64,000 nt of DNA from the NCBI GenBank assembly GCA_964514105.1, contig CAZEPJ010000004.1, positions 1 to 64,000 on the forward strand, read 5' to 3'. The stretch is from CAZEPJ01 sp964514105 (lineage in GTDB: Bacteria > Desulfobacterota > Desulfocorpusculales > Desulfocorpusculum). A program made the position numbers and the translations under genes. This document shows positions 44,754 to 54,979 of this stretch, piece by piece. Each line of letters begins with the position of its first letter. Within the stretch, counting starts at the first letter, position 1. Below the pieces are notes generated by a model. It saw nothing but the letters and a program-made list of their open reading frames with translations. It did not search any database and was not told the origin of the DNA.

Positions 44754-45772
44754 GACCTGAAAGGGTTTCGAGGGGCCGGAGAAAGCTCAAAGGGCGCCTG
44801 ACGTCGACTCGGGAGCGGGTGGATTCGTTTCTCAGGTTGTTCGAGCACGGCGACAACGTCCTGATCCTGCTCTACCCGGATCCGGATTCCATGGCCAGCG
44901 CCCTGGCCGCCAAGCGGTTGCTCTGGAAGAGGGTTCAGAAGTCCCAGATCGCGTATATCGGCGAGATCCAGCGTCTGGAGAACCAGGCCATGATGGAGCT
45001 GCTGCGGATCCCCATGGTCAAGATCAATCAGGTGGATCTGGCCTATTTCAATCGCCGCATCTTGGTGGACTCCCAGCCCCATCATTATGAGGCTTTTGAG
45101 CGTCTGTCATACGATGCCATCGTGGATCACCACCCGCTGTCCCGACAGTGCGAGGCCCGCTATGTGGACATTCGTCCCGAATACGGCGCCACCGCAACGA
45201 TTCTCATCGAATACCTCCGCCAGTTTGGCATCAAGCCGTCCATGAAGCTGGCTACCGCTCTGCTGTATGCCATCAAGACGGATACGGCCAATTTCGAGAG
45301 GGACGCGACGGAGGAGGACGTCAAGCAATTTCGATACGTGTTCCAGTACGCCAACATGAATCTCCTGCGCAAGATCGAGATGTCCGAACTGCGCATCAGC
45401 GATCTGAGACACTTCAGGACGGCGCTGGAGCGAATGATCGTGACCAAGAAGGGGATCTATGCCCATCTGGGGGAGGTGGAGAGTCCAGATATCTGTGTGC
45501 AGGTAGCCGAGTTCTTCATGCGGGTTCACGGCATGAACTGGAGCTTCGTGTCCGGTCTGTATCGGGGAAGACTCATCGTCATCATCCGAAATGACGGGTA
45601 CCGAAAGGACGCAGGTCGGCTGGCCACCCGGGCCTTCGGGACCTTTGGAGCGGCAGGCGGGCACCGGGGCGCTGCCCGAGCGGAGATTGCGCTGGAGACG
45701 CTCCGGGAGAAGGGGATCGAGGGCGGGAACGGCAGCCTGCAGCGCTTTGTCCGCCAGCGCCTGGAGTTCTGA
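44750..45772 (+). CDS. DHH/DHHA1-family phosphoesterase with altered first motif
   Basis: The 340-residue protein has the DHH motif at Asp126-His127-His128 and a DHHA1-like C terminus with GAAGGHRGAA. Motif I, usually HxxPDxD, reads LLYPDPDS with Leu40 in place of the metal-binding His, while Asp44 and Asp46 remain. Asp107 in LVDSQPHH is the motif II candidate. Such enzymes cleave c-di-AMP, pApA or nano-RNA. The start overlaps the cyclase gene by four bases, so synthesis and turnover of c-di-AMP are probably coupled. The loss of one ligand may be a lineage trait, a switch to another metal mode, or loss of activity. Confidence 0.85.
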   Translation: MRPERVSRGRRKLKGRLTSTRERVDSFLRLFEHGDNVLILLYPDPDSMASALAAKRLLWKRVQKSQIAYIGEIQRLENQAMMELLRIPMVKINQVDLAYFNRRILVDSQPHHYEAFERLSYDAIVDHHPLSRQCEARYVDIRPEYGATATILIEYLRQFGIKPSMKLATALLYAIKTDTANFERDATEEDVKQFRYVFQYANMNLLRKIEMSELRISDLRHFRTALERMIVTKKGIYAHLGEVESPDICVQVAEFFMRVHGMNWSFVSGLYRGRLIVIIRNDGYRKDAGRLATRAFGTFGAAGGHRGAARAEIALETLREKGIEGGNGSLQRFVRQRLEF

Positions 45773-45840
45773 CCGCAGCGGCGGCGGGCTGCACCGGGAC
45801 GCCTCCCGGGCGGTGGGAGCGAAAAATGATCCTCCCCCCC

Positions 45841-45868
45841 TTGCGCCGCAAGAATCAATGATTATACA
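45841..45868 (+). promoter_or_regulatory. Promoter candidate for groES-groEL with overlapping palindrome
   Basis: TTGCGC (45841-45846) and TATACA (45863-45868) are spaced by 16 bases. CTTGCG-c-CGCAAG (45840-45852) is a palindrome overlapping the -35 region and could be an operator. No CIRCE element was found. Confidence 0.4.
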
Positions 45869-45965
45869 TAAAGCATTGCTCGAACGGTCAGGATCCGTCG
45901 GGAATCGTTATGCCCTGCGTTTCGGCCGCGTGGGGCACCATATCCATTCTAAGGAGGTTTTGGCG

Positions 45966-46253
45966 ATGAAGGTGAGACCCCTGCACGATCGTGTCCTTAT
46001 CAAGCGGTTGGAGGAAGAGGAGAAGACCAAGGGCGGCATCATCATCCCGGATACCGCGAAGGAGAAGCCGATCCAGGGAAAGGTGATCGCCGTCGGCAAG
46101 GGCAAGGTGACGGATGACGGCAAGCTGCTCCCCTTGGAGGTGAAGGCAGGGGACAAGGTTTTGTTCGGGAAGTACGCCGGGACCGAGGTGAAGATCGACG
46201 GTGAGGAACATGTCATCATGCGGGAGGACGACATCCTCGCCATCGTCGGCTGA
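45966..46253 (+). CDS. groS: Co-chaperonin GroES
   Basis: The 95-residue co-chaperonin has the usual opening MKVRPLHDRVLIKRLEEEE, the mobile loop KTKGGIIIPDTAKEKPIQGK and the ending DDILAIVG. It caps GroEL rings during ATP-driven folding in the cytoplasm. The length and sequence are typical. A strong TAAGGAGG site precedes the ATG. groEL begins 57 bases later on the same strand, and the pair is expressed together. Confidence 0.98.
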   Translation: MKVRPLHDRVLIKRLEEEEKTKGGIIIPDTAKEKPIQGKVIAVGKGKVTDDGKLLPLEVKAGDKVLFGKYAGTEVKIDGEEHVIMREDDILAIVG

Positions 46254-46309
46254 TGCGCGACGATCGGGGAGGACCCCATCATATTCCCATGTAAGGAGGA
46301 CGTGACGAA

Positions 46310-47938
<1,629 letters not shown>

Positions 47939-47991
47939 TTCGTTGACCGGGACCGTTTCCGGACGGACCCGAACTCGGTGAGGGATTGCAG

Positions 47992-48028
47992 GGATTGGGG
48001 ATCCGGGGATCCCCAATCCTTTTTTTTT
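47992..48028 (+). terminator. Strong intrinsic terminator after groEL
   Basis: GGATTGGGGATCC (47992-48004) and GGATCCCCAATCC (48007-48019) are perfect 13-base arms around a GG centre, directly followed by nine T residues (48020-48028). This is a textbook Rho-independent terminator. Confidence 0.95.
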
Positions 48029-48033
48029 CTTGG

Positions 48034-48062
48034 TTGACCGTCTCGGCGATAGACGCTATGGT
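48034..48062 (+). promoter_or_regulatory. Promoter candidate for the DksA/TraR gene
   Basis: TTGACC at 48034-48039 and TATGGT at 48057-48062 are spaced by exactly 17 bases, just after the groEL terminator and 85 bases before the dksA-like ATG. Confidence 0.5.
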
Positions 48063-48146
48063 ATGACAGGTTACGGCGGTGGCAGGCGGTGGACAGCATC
48101 CAGTCCTGGCGGACAAGGGGACGACACCCCGCGGAGGCGAGCAGCG

Positions 48147-48566
48147 ATGGCCCCTCGGAGGGCTTTGACCAACACACAATTGGGAGAGATCCGTTCAGCC
48201 CTTGTGGAGCGCCGGCGGGTGATCGAAGAGGAGCTGAGAAAAGGCTTCAGCCGTTTTCTGGAAGAAGAGGCCGAGGAGACCACGGTGGTGGACGTGGAGA
48301 TCGGGGATGAGTCCCATGTGGACGTGGGCAAGGAGATGAGCTTCCAGGTCATGAGCCTTCGGAGCAATGAATTGAAGCAGATCAAGGAGGCACTCCAACG
48401 CATGGAATCGGGGGAATACGGCAAGTGCGACGAATGCGGAAGCCCCATCCGATTCGAAAGGCTCAAGGCCATGCCCTTCGCCCAGCTTTGCATCGGTTGT
48501 CAACAGGACTCGGAACGGCGGGACAGAGAACGGCAAGGCGGGGGAAGGGCCCCCTTCAACCCATGA
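48147..48566 (+). CDS. DksA/TraR-family C4 zinc-finger protein
   Basis: The start at 48147 (GGAGG upstream) gives 139 residues. A long helical hairpin region (about 10-90) precedes a zinc finger with four Cys at 94, 97, 115 and 118, spaced C-x2-C-x17-C-x2-C. The helical tip carries acidic residues (IGDESHVDVG near 52-61), as in proteins that enter the RNA polymerase secondary channel. It probably tunes transcription with ppGpp or acts as a TraR-like factor. It has its own promoter and ends in an 11-base tail overlap with the convergent uvrA gene. Confidence 0.88.
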   Translation: MAPRRALTNTQLGEIRSALVERRRVIEEELRKGFSRFLEEEAEETTVVDVEIGDESHVDVGKEMSFQVMSLRSNELKQIKEALQRMESGEYGKCDECGSPIRFERLKAMPFAQLCIGCQQDSERRDRERQGGGRAPFNP

Positions 48567-51500
48567 CTCCCCGGGGAGGGCCCCACGGCTCCCCCAGGAA
48601 CCTGCCCAACCATCGCGCCGTGTGGGATTGTTCCCGGAATTGAATGATCTCGCATGGCGGGCCCTGTGCCACGAGACCGCCCCCATCCTCCCCCCCCTCT
48701 GGCCCCAGATCAATGACGTGGTCCGCCGCCGCGATGACGTCCATCTGATGCTCGACCAGGACCACCGTATCTCCCCTGTCGGCCAGTCGATGAAGGGTCG
48801 AGATGAGAACGTGGACATCGGTCAGATGGAGTCCGGTGGTCGGCTCGTCCAGGACATACAGGGTTCTGCCGCGGCTGGGCCTCGCCAGCTCCAAGGCCAG
48901 TTTGAGCCGTTGAGCCTCCCCCCCCGAAAGGGTGGGGCTGGGTTGACCGAGGCTGAGATATCCCAACCCCAGATCGCTCAGGACCCGCAACGGTCTGCGG
49001 ATCCTGGGCTGGGCCTGAAAGAACGAGAGGGCTTCCTCCACCGTCATCGCCAAGACCTGGCCGATGTCCCGGCCGCCATACCGGACGGTGAGGGTCTCCG
49101 CGTTGAACCTGGCCCCGCGGCAGGACTCGCACTCCAGGTAGACGTCCGGCAGAAAACTCATCTCCCGCCGAACCACGCCTTGCCCCTCGCAAGTGGGACA
49201 TCGCCCCGGCGCCATGTTGAACGAAAAGCGCCCCGGGCCATACCCCCGGCTCCGCGCCTCGGGCAAGGACGAGAACAGGATCCGGATCTCGTCCCAGACC
49301 TTGACGAATGTGGCCGGGGTCGATCGCGGAGTCCGGCCGATGGGCGAATGGTCGACCTCCAGAATCCGATCGATGGCCTCCCAGCCCTCGATGATATCGT
49401 GGGCGCCAGGGAATGCCTGCTCTTTGGAGATGAGCCGCTTCACTCCCTTGAACAGGACCTCCCGAACCAGGGAACTCTTCCCGGATCCGGAGACGCCCGT
49501 CACGCACGTGAGGGTCCCCACGGGAATGGCCACATCGATTCCCTTGAGGTTGTTTTGCCGCGCCCCTTTGATCCGGATCCAGGCCCCCCCTTTGGCCTCT
49601 CGACCCCGTGAGGTGAGGACGCGGTGCCGCGGATCGTCCAGGGCCCGCACCGTCGGAGAGGCATTGGTCTGCCGCAGTTCATCCCAGGTCCCCTGAGCCA
49701 CGAGATATCCACCATGCCGACCAGCTCCCGGCCCCAAGTCGATGATCCAATCAGCCTCCCGGATGGTCGCTTCATCGTGCTCCACCACCAGGATGCTGTT
49801 TCCACGTTCCTTCAGCACTCGGAGCCCGTCCATGAGAAGGCCATGATCTCTGGGGTGGAGTCCGATGGTGGGCTCATCCAGCACATAGCAGACCCCCCGT
49901 AGATTGGACCCCAGCTGTGCGGCCAGACGGATTCGTTGCGACTCGCCCCCCGAAAGGGTCTCCGCCGAACGATCCAGGCAGAGGTATCCCACGCCCAGCC
50001 TCACAAGGATCTCCAATCGCGGGAGGATCTCGGCCAGGATAGGACCGCTCACCGACTGCCAGGTTTGCGGAAACCTCGCCGACGACCAATAGGCGGCGGC
50101 GGCAACCACGCTCATGGCGGTCACCTCCGGCAGGGTGCGGCCGAGCACCCTGGCTGACCGGCCCAGTGCATTGAGCCGCATCCCGTGGCACGAAGGGCAG
50201 CGGACGTGTCCATCTCCCCGGGAGACGATGCCCAACCCATCGCACTTGGGGCAGGCGCCCATGGGGCTGTTGAAGGAGAAATGCCGGGGATCCAACTCCA
50301 CGAAGCCCTGCCCGCACCCCGGACATTGGCGGGCGTGGCTGAAGACCCGCTCATTACCGCTTGCGTCGAGCATCTTCACCGTTCCGCCTCCCTCGCGCAG
50401 CCCCCGATCCAGGAGCCCGGCCAGGGCCTCCTCGGTCCGAGTCCCCACGTGGAGCGGCTCGCCGATCACCCACTCGACCCAGTGGTCGCGGAAGCGGTCC
50501 AAGGCGCGAAGATCCTCCAGCAGACGCACGACGCCGTCCACCCGGATCCGCTGGATGCCTGCCCTGCGGGCCCTTTCCAGGACGTCTTTGTGAAACCCCT
50601 TGCGTCCCATGACCTTGGGTGCCAGCAACGTGATGGTCTCCCCCCGGTGCTCGGTCAGGATGGTCATCAGAATGGCCTCGATCCCCCCGGCGGAGATGGG
50701 GAGTCCGCACCTGGGGCAGTACTGGACCCCAAGGCGGGCGTACATCAGACGGAGGAAGTGGTAGATCTCCGTGAGTGTGGCGACGGTGGAACGTCGCCCT
50801 GCACGGGCCGTTCGCTGTTCGATGGCCACCGTGGGTGGGACTCCGGCAACCAGGTCCACATCCGGCCGGTCCAGCACGCGGAGATAGTGGCGAACGTACG
50901 CAGGAAGGCTCTCGAGATACCGCCTCTGGCCCTCCGTGAAGAGGATGTCGAAGGCCAAAGTGGACTTGCCCGAACCGCTCACGCCCGTGATGGCCACCAG
51001 GCTGTCCCGCGGGATGTCCAGCGTGAGTCCCTTGAGGTTGTGCTGCCGGGCGCCCACAACGCGAATGGCGCCGTTGAGAGGCACGTCCTGGGGTGCGGGC
51101 GCCTCCTGGCGCCTCGCGCGCCGGGAGCCGAGGCGGGGCGCGCCATCGAGGAGCGGACGCAGGTGACGCCCCGTCCAGGACTCCGGGCAGGCGGCCACCG
51201 TTTCCGGGGATCCCTCCACGACCAGATGGCCTCCGTCATCGCCTCCCTCAGGCCCCAGGTCGATGACGTGGTCCGCACACTTGATGACGTCCAGGTGGTG
51301 TTCCACCACCACCACCGTGTTGGCTTGGTCCACCAGTTCGTTGAGAACATCGAGGAGCAGCCTCACATCATCCAGGTGCAGACCCGTAGTGGGTTCGTCC
51401 AGGAGAAACAGGGTACGACCCGAGGCCCCGGTGAGGAATCTGGCCAGCCTGAGTCGTTGGGCCTCGCCCCCTGAGAGGGTGCTCAAGGGCTGCCCCAGGG

Positions 51501-53916
51501 GGAGATACCCAAGACCCATCCGGAGCAGCGGGGCCAGCGCTCGGGTCACGGCTGGCACGTCTGCGAAAAGAGCGGCAGCCTGCTTTGCGGTCATCTCCAA
51601 GATCTCGGCAATGGAGTGGCCCCGATAGGCCACCTCCAGGATCTCTCCCCGGAAACGCCGACCCCGACAGTCCGGGCACTGAAGCACCACGTCGGAAAGG
51701 AACTGCATCTCCACGGTGAGGTGTCCCTCACCGCGACACGACTCGCATCGCCCGCCGGGGACGTTGAAGGAAAAGTGCCCTGCCCGGAATCCCCTGCGCT
51801 GCGCCGCCGCGGATGAGGCGAAGCGCTGTCGGATGGGATCCCAGGCCTTGGTGTAAGTGGCCGCGTTGGCCCTGGACGTTCGTCCCAGGGCGCTCTGATC
51901 GACCAACTCCACCCGGTCGATCCAATGGACGCCGCGCACCTCGTCGTGCATGCCGGGGCGCTCGGCCGGCATGCCCAAAGCTCGAGCCACGCAACGATGC
52001 AGGATGTCCAGAAGCAGGGTGCTCTTGCCCGATCCAGATACGCCGGTGATGCAGGTCAGGGCGCGCAGCGGGATCCGGACGTCCATGCCTTTGAGGTTGT
52101 TCTCCCGCGCGCCCCGGATCACGATGGCCTCCTGTCCCCGCGTGGGGCGCCGCTGTTCGGGAACGGGGATGGCCTTTCGGCCCGTCAGGTACTGCCCGGT
52201 GAGCGAATGGGAGGCCGCCGCCAGGTCCGTCCACGGGCCGAAGAAGACCACCCGGCCGCCCCGCTCCCCCGCCTGAGGCCCCAGATCCAGGATTCGGTCG
52301 CTCTGGGCGATGAGGTCGGAGTCGTGCTCCACGATGACGGCCGTGTTGCCCTGGCGGACCAAGGCCCGGATCACCTTCGCCAAACGCCCCGTGTCCCGTG
52401 CGTGAAGGCCGATGCTGGGTTCGTCCAGCACGAACAGGGTGTTGACCAGTCGCGAGCCCAGCGCCCGTGTGAGGAGAACGCGTTGCACCTCTCCGCCCGA
52501 CAGGGTCCGGGAGGTCCGGTCCAGCGTCAGGTAGCCCAACCCCACATCCCTCAGATACCGGAGGCGGCTGGAAATCTCGGCGACCAGCATATCCAGGACG
52601 GGATTCGGAGCGGTCTCCCGGTGCAGCTCCTCGAAGAAGCCGAGGCAGGAGATCACGTCCTGGCTCCAGATCTGGGGTAGATTCCTGCCCCGGATGCGCC
52701 ACTGGAGGGCTTCGGGCCGCAGACGGCTTCCCCGGCAGGAGGGGCAGGTCAGATAGGCCCGGAACCGCGACAGGAAGACCCGGACATGCATCCGGTAGCT
52801 CTTCTCCTCCAGCCACCGAAGAAACCCGCGCACCCCGTAGTACCCGTGGCGACCGTTCAGGACCGCGGCCCGCTGATCGGCCTTGAGCTCGGCCCAGGGC
52901 CGATGGGTGGGGATGTGGTGGGCCCGGCAGAAGGAAAGGAGTTCTTCGAAGGCCCCCCTGGCTGCCGGCACTGCCAGGGGACGGACGGCCCCCTGGGCGA
53001 TGGAGCGCGATGGATCGGGGACCACTAGGTCGGGGTCCATGTCGATGATCCGCCCGAACCCGCGGCATTCCGGACACGCCCCCACGGCGCTGTTGAACGA
53101 GAAGAGATTGGGGGATGGATCGCTCACGTGCCCACCGCAGCGGACGCACTTCCACTGATTCGTATAGTCGTATCGCTTGCCGTCGGAGGAATGGATGGAC
53201 AAGTCTCCCCGTCCATGCCGGAAGGCCGTCTCCACGGAGTCCACGAAGCGCGCCCTGTCGTCCGGCGCAGGCATCCAGCGGTCCACGACCACATCCATCG
53301 ACTCTTCGCCCGGAGATCGCTGCCACTGGTCCACGGGAATGATCCGACGGTCTTTCCACAGCCGGAACAGACCCATGCGCAGCAGGCCTGCCTGGAGGAC
53401 TCCCGGGTCCCGCCCTTCCAGGTAAAGAGGAAACGTCATCACCCAGGGGCCGGGGCACGGCAGACATCGAACCTCCTCCCACAGTTCTTCCGGGGAACGC
53501 CTCCGGATCTCCTGGCCGCAGCTGGGGCAAAATGGACTGGCCATGCGGGCAAACAGGAGCTTGAGAAAATCCGTCAGCTCGGTCATGGTCCCCACGGTGG
53601 ACCGGGAAGTGCGCACCGGATGACTCCCCTCGATGGCCAGCGAGGGCGGGATTCCCTCGATGGCGTCCACCTGGGGCCGATCCATTCGCTCGAGGAACTG
53701 GCGGGCATAGGGGGAGAAGGTCTCCACATAGCGTCGCTGACCCTCGGCGTACAGGACATCCTTGGCCAGCGACGACTTCCCGGACCCACTCACCCCGGTG
53801 ACCGTGATCCACTGGTCCAGGGGGATGTCCAGGTCCAACCCCTTGAGGTTGTGTTGGCGCACACCGCGCAATCGAACGAGGGACTGGGCGACTGAAGAGG
53901 ACATAATCATCAGCAT
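48556..53916 (-). CDS. uvrA: Double-length tandem UvrA (excinuclease ABC subunit A)
   Basis: The 1786-residue protein is two full UvrA units joined end to end, each near 900 residues. Four Walker A loops are present: GVSGSGKSS near 41-49, GVSGSGKST in the middle of the first unit, then GVSGSGKST and GVSGSGKSS in the second unit. Four LSGGE signatures and four LDEP Walker B motifs match them. Each unit also has UvrA zinc motifs (for example CPSCGQEI and CPRCGLPI) and HFSFN/LFSFN segments. It scans DNA for damage with UvrB, normally as a dimer; here one chain could make the dimer. Three in-frame ATGs (53916, 53910, 53904) leave the first residues uncertain. UvrB and UvrC are not in view. Confidence 0.95.
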   Translation of the reverse strand: MLMIMSSSVAQSLVRLRGVRQHNLKGLDLDIPLDQWITVTGVSGSGKSSLAKDVLYAEGQRRYVETFSPYARQFLERMDRPQVDAIEGIPPSLAIEGSHPVRTSRSTVGTMTELTDFLKLLFARMASPFCPSCGQEIRRRSPEELWEEVRCLPCPGPWVMTFPLYLEGRDPGVLQAGLLRMGLFRLWKDRRIIPVDQWQRSPGEESMDVVVDRWMPAPDDRARFVDSVETAFRHGRGDLSIHSSDGKRYDYTNQWKCVRCGGHVSDPSPNLFSFNSAVGACPECRGFGRIIDMDPDLVVPDPSRSIAQGAVRPLAVPAARGAFEELLSFCRAHHIPTHRPWAELKADQRAAVLNGRHGYYGVRGFLRWLEEKSYRMHVRVFLSRFRAYLTCPSCRGSRLRPEALQWRIRGRNLPQIWSQDVISCLGFFEELHRETAPNPVLDMLVAEISSRLRYLRDVGLGYLTLDRTSRTLSGGEVQRVLLTRALGSRLVNTLFVLDEPSIGLHARDTGRLAKVIRALVRQGNTAVIVEHDSDLIAQSDRILDLGPQAGERGGRVVFFGPWTDLAAASHSLTGQYLTGRKAIPVPEQRRPTRGQEAIVIRGARENNLKGMDVRIPLRALTCITGVSGSGKSTLLLDILHRCVARALGMPAERPGMHDEVRGVHWIDRVELVDQSALGRTSRANAATYTKAWDPIRQRFASSAAAQRRGFRAGHFSFNVPGGRCESCRGEGHLTVEMQFLSDVVLQCPDCRGRRFRGEILEVAYRGHSIAEILEMTAKQAAALFADVPAVTRALAPLLRMGLGYLPLGQPLSTLSGGEAQRLRLARFLTGASGRTLFLLDEPTTGLHLDDVRLLLDVLNELVDQANTVVVVEHHLDVIKCADHVIDLGPEGGDDGGHLVVEGSPETVAACPESWTGRHLRPLLDGAPRLGSRRARRQEAPAPQDVPLNGAIRVVGARQHNLKGLTLDIPRDSLVAITGVSGSGKSTLAFDILFTEGQRRYLESLPAYVRHYLRVLDRPDVDLVAGVPPTVAIEQRTARAGRRSTVATLTEIYHFLRLMYARLGVQYCPRCGLPISAGGIEAILMTILTEHRGETITLLAPKVMGRKGFHKDVLERARRAGIQRIRVDGVVRLLEDLRALDRFRDHWVEWVIGEPLHVGTRTEEALAGLLDRGLREGGGTVKMLDASGNERVFSHARQCPGCGQGFVELDPRHFSFNSPMGACPKCDGLGIVSRGDGHVRCPSCHGMRLNALGRSARVLGRTLPEVTAMSVVAAAAYWSSARFPQTWQSVSGPILAEILPRLEILVRLGVGYLCLDRSAETLSGGESQRIRLAAQLGSNLRGVCYVLDEPTIGLHPRDHGLLMDGLRVLKERGNSILVVEHDEATIREADWIIDLGPGAGRHGGYLVAQGTWDELRQTNASPTVRALDDPRHRVLTSRGREAKGGAWIRIKGARQNNLKGIDVAIPVGTLTCVTGVSGSGKSSLVREVLFKGVKRLISKEQAFPGAHDIIEGWEAIDRILEVDHSPIGRTPRSTPATFVKVWDEIRILFSSLPEARSRGYGPGRFSFNMAPGRCPTCEGQGVVRREMSFLPDVYLECESCRGARFNAETLTVRYGGRDIGQVLAMTVEEALSFFQAQPRIRRPLRVLSDLGLGYLSLGQPSPTLSGGEAQRLKLALELARPSRGRTLYVLDEPTTGLHLTDVHVLISTLHRLADRGDTVVLVEHQMDVIAAADHVIDLGPEGGEDGGGLVAQGPPCEIIQFREQSHTARWLGRFLGEPWGPPRGVMG

Positions 53917-53975
53917 AGCCCAATGCGGAAACGACGGTAAGGGGTTGAGGTGACGGACGGCGCCGCGAGGGACCT

Positions 53976-54815
53976 TCAGCGACCTCCAGTGAATCCGCCT
54001 CCCGTGAGGTACGCGGAGGGGAGGGCCCGTGGGATCTCGTGGCGCGCCCCCACGGAAGGTGGCTCAAAAGCGAATACGCGATGGAGGAAGGACAGGACGA
54101 TATGATAAGTCGCTCCCCAGAGGATCTCGACGCCGTCTTCGTCCCGGTGAACGAAGCACGGGAATCGGGCAGGGCCGCCCCAGAGGGGCTTCCCTGTTGG
54201 ATCGACCCCCCGCAACAGGCAGACCGCATGGTTGTCAGGGCAAAGGAGGTTGGACACGGGGATGGGGACGATCTTGTCCACCTCCCAGTTGGGTCGAATC
54301 CGGAGCGTGGTGGGGACCCGACCCACCAGAGGAAGGATCCACCTGTCAAACAGCTGCAACCGGTACATGGGGAGGAGCCCCAGGAACTCCACCACCCACG
54401 GCAGGAGGCGCATCTCCTCCCAGCTCTCCCGCAAGGCGCAAGCCCAGTGCAAGGCGAGGGAGCGGCGGGCGGGCAACCGCCCGAAATGCCAGTGGGTCCA
54501 TCCCCGACTTCGGACCAGCGGGCTGCCCGGCAATCTCAGGAGGGCACCCAAGGCACCGTCGAGCCGCGGGACGACCGTACCGCCCGGGCAGCACAGATCT
54601 CCGGCCTGTTTCACGTGCAGGGAGCGTTTGTTGAGCAAGATGGTCGCCTCATGGCATGTTTCTTCCGGCGAGCACTGAACGGGAAGTAGGACTGCCGCGG
54701 TGTGGGCAGGGGGGGGCAGGCGTGTCTCGAGATCCGGCGGGGTCAAGGCCGCCGCCATAGTGTCAATTGATGTTCCATCCGGCATGTGCAACAACTCGGC
54801 TGAGGGGCGCTGCAA
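53976..54815 (-). CDS. Nudix hydrolase (CoA-pyrophosphatase-like) with split Nudix box
   Basis: The 279-residue protein has the CoA-diphosphatase-like segment LLNKRSLHVKQAG and then CCPGGT at 75-80. The REx2EE part of the Nudix box is RESWEE at 129-134, about 36 residues further from the Gly pair than usual. The intervening Arg/Leu-rich stretch is an insertion. Such enzymes split nucleoside diphosphates or CoA into phosphoester halves using Mg. The start is unsure: ATGs at 54785 and 54758 are possible. It is followed, after 59 bases, by uvrA on the same strand, and could be co-transcribed with it. Confidence 0.75.
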   Translation of the reverse strand: MQRPSAELLHMPDGTSIDTMAAALTPPDLETRLPPPAHTAAVLLPVQCSPEETCHEATILLNKRSLHVKQAGDLCCPGGTVVPRLDGALGALLRLPGSPLVRSRGWTHWHFGRLPARRSLALHWACALRESWEEMRLLPWVVEFLGLLPMYRLQLFDRWILPLVGRVPTTLRIRPNWEVDKIVPIPVSNLLCPDNHAVCLLRGVDPTGKPLWGGPARFPCFVHRDEDGVEILWGATYHIVLSFLHRVFAFEPPSVGARHEIPRALPSAYLTGGGFTGGR

Positions 54816-54979
54816 GCCGCACGTCTCACAGGGTCAGCGCCGGATCCCGGATGTCGATCCTCAGGGGGGAGGCGTATGCCAGCTGACAGGAATCCAACGG
54901 CCGCCGAGATGATCCCAAGGGTCGGCGGGGAAGCAGGGCCCTTCCTTCCCGCTTCCAGGCCGGTTCTCGAGGGGGCCTC

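Noticed and set aside
45773..45965. Search for a CIRCE element before groES.
   Set aside because: No TTAGCACTC/GAGTGCTAA pair is present in the region.
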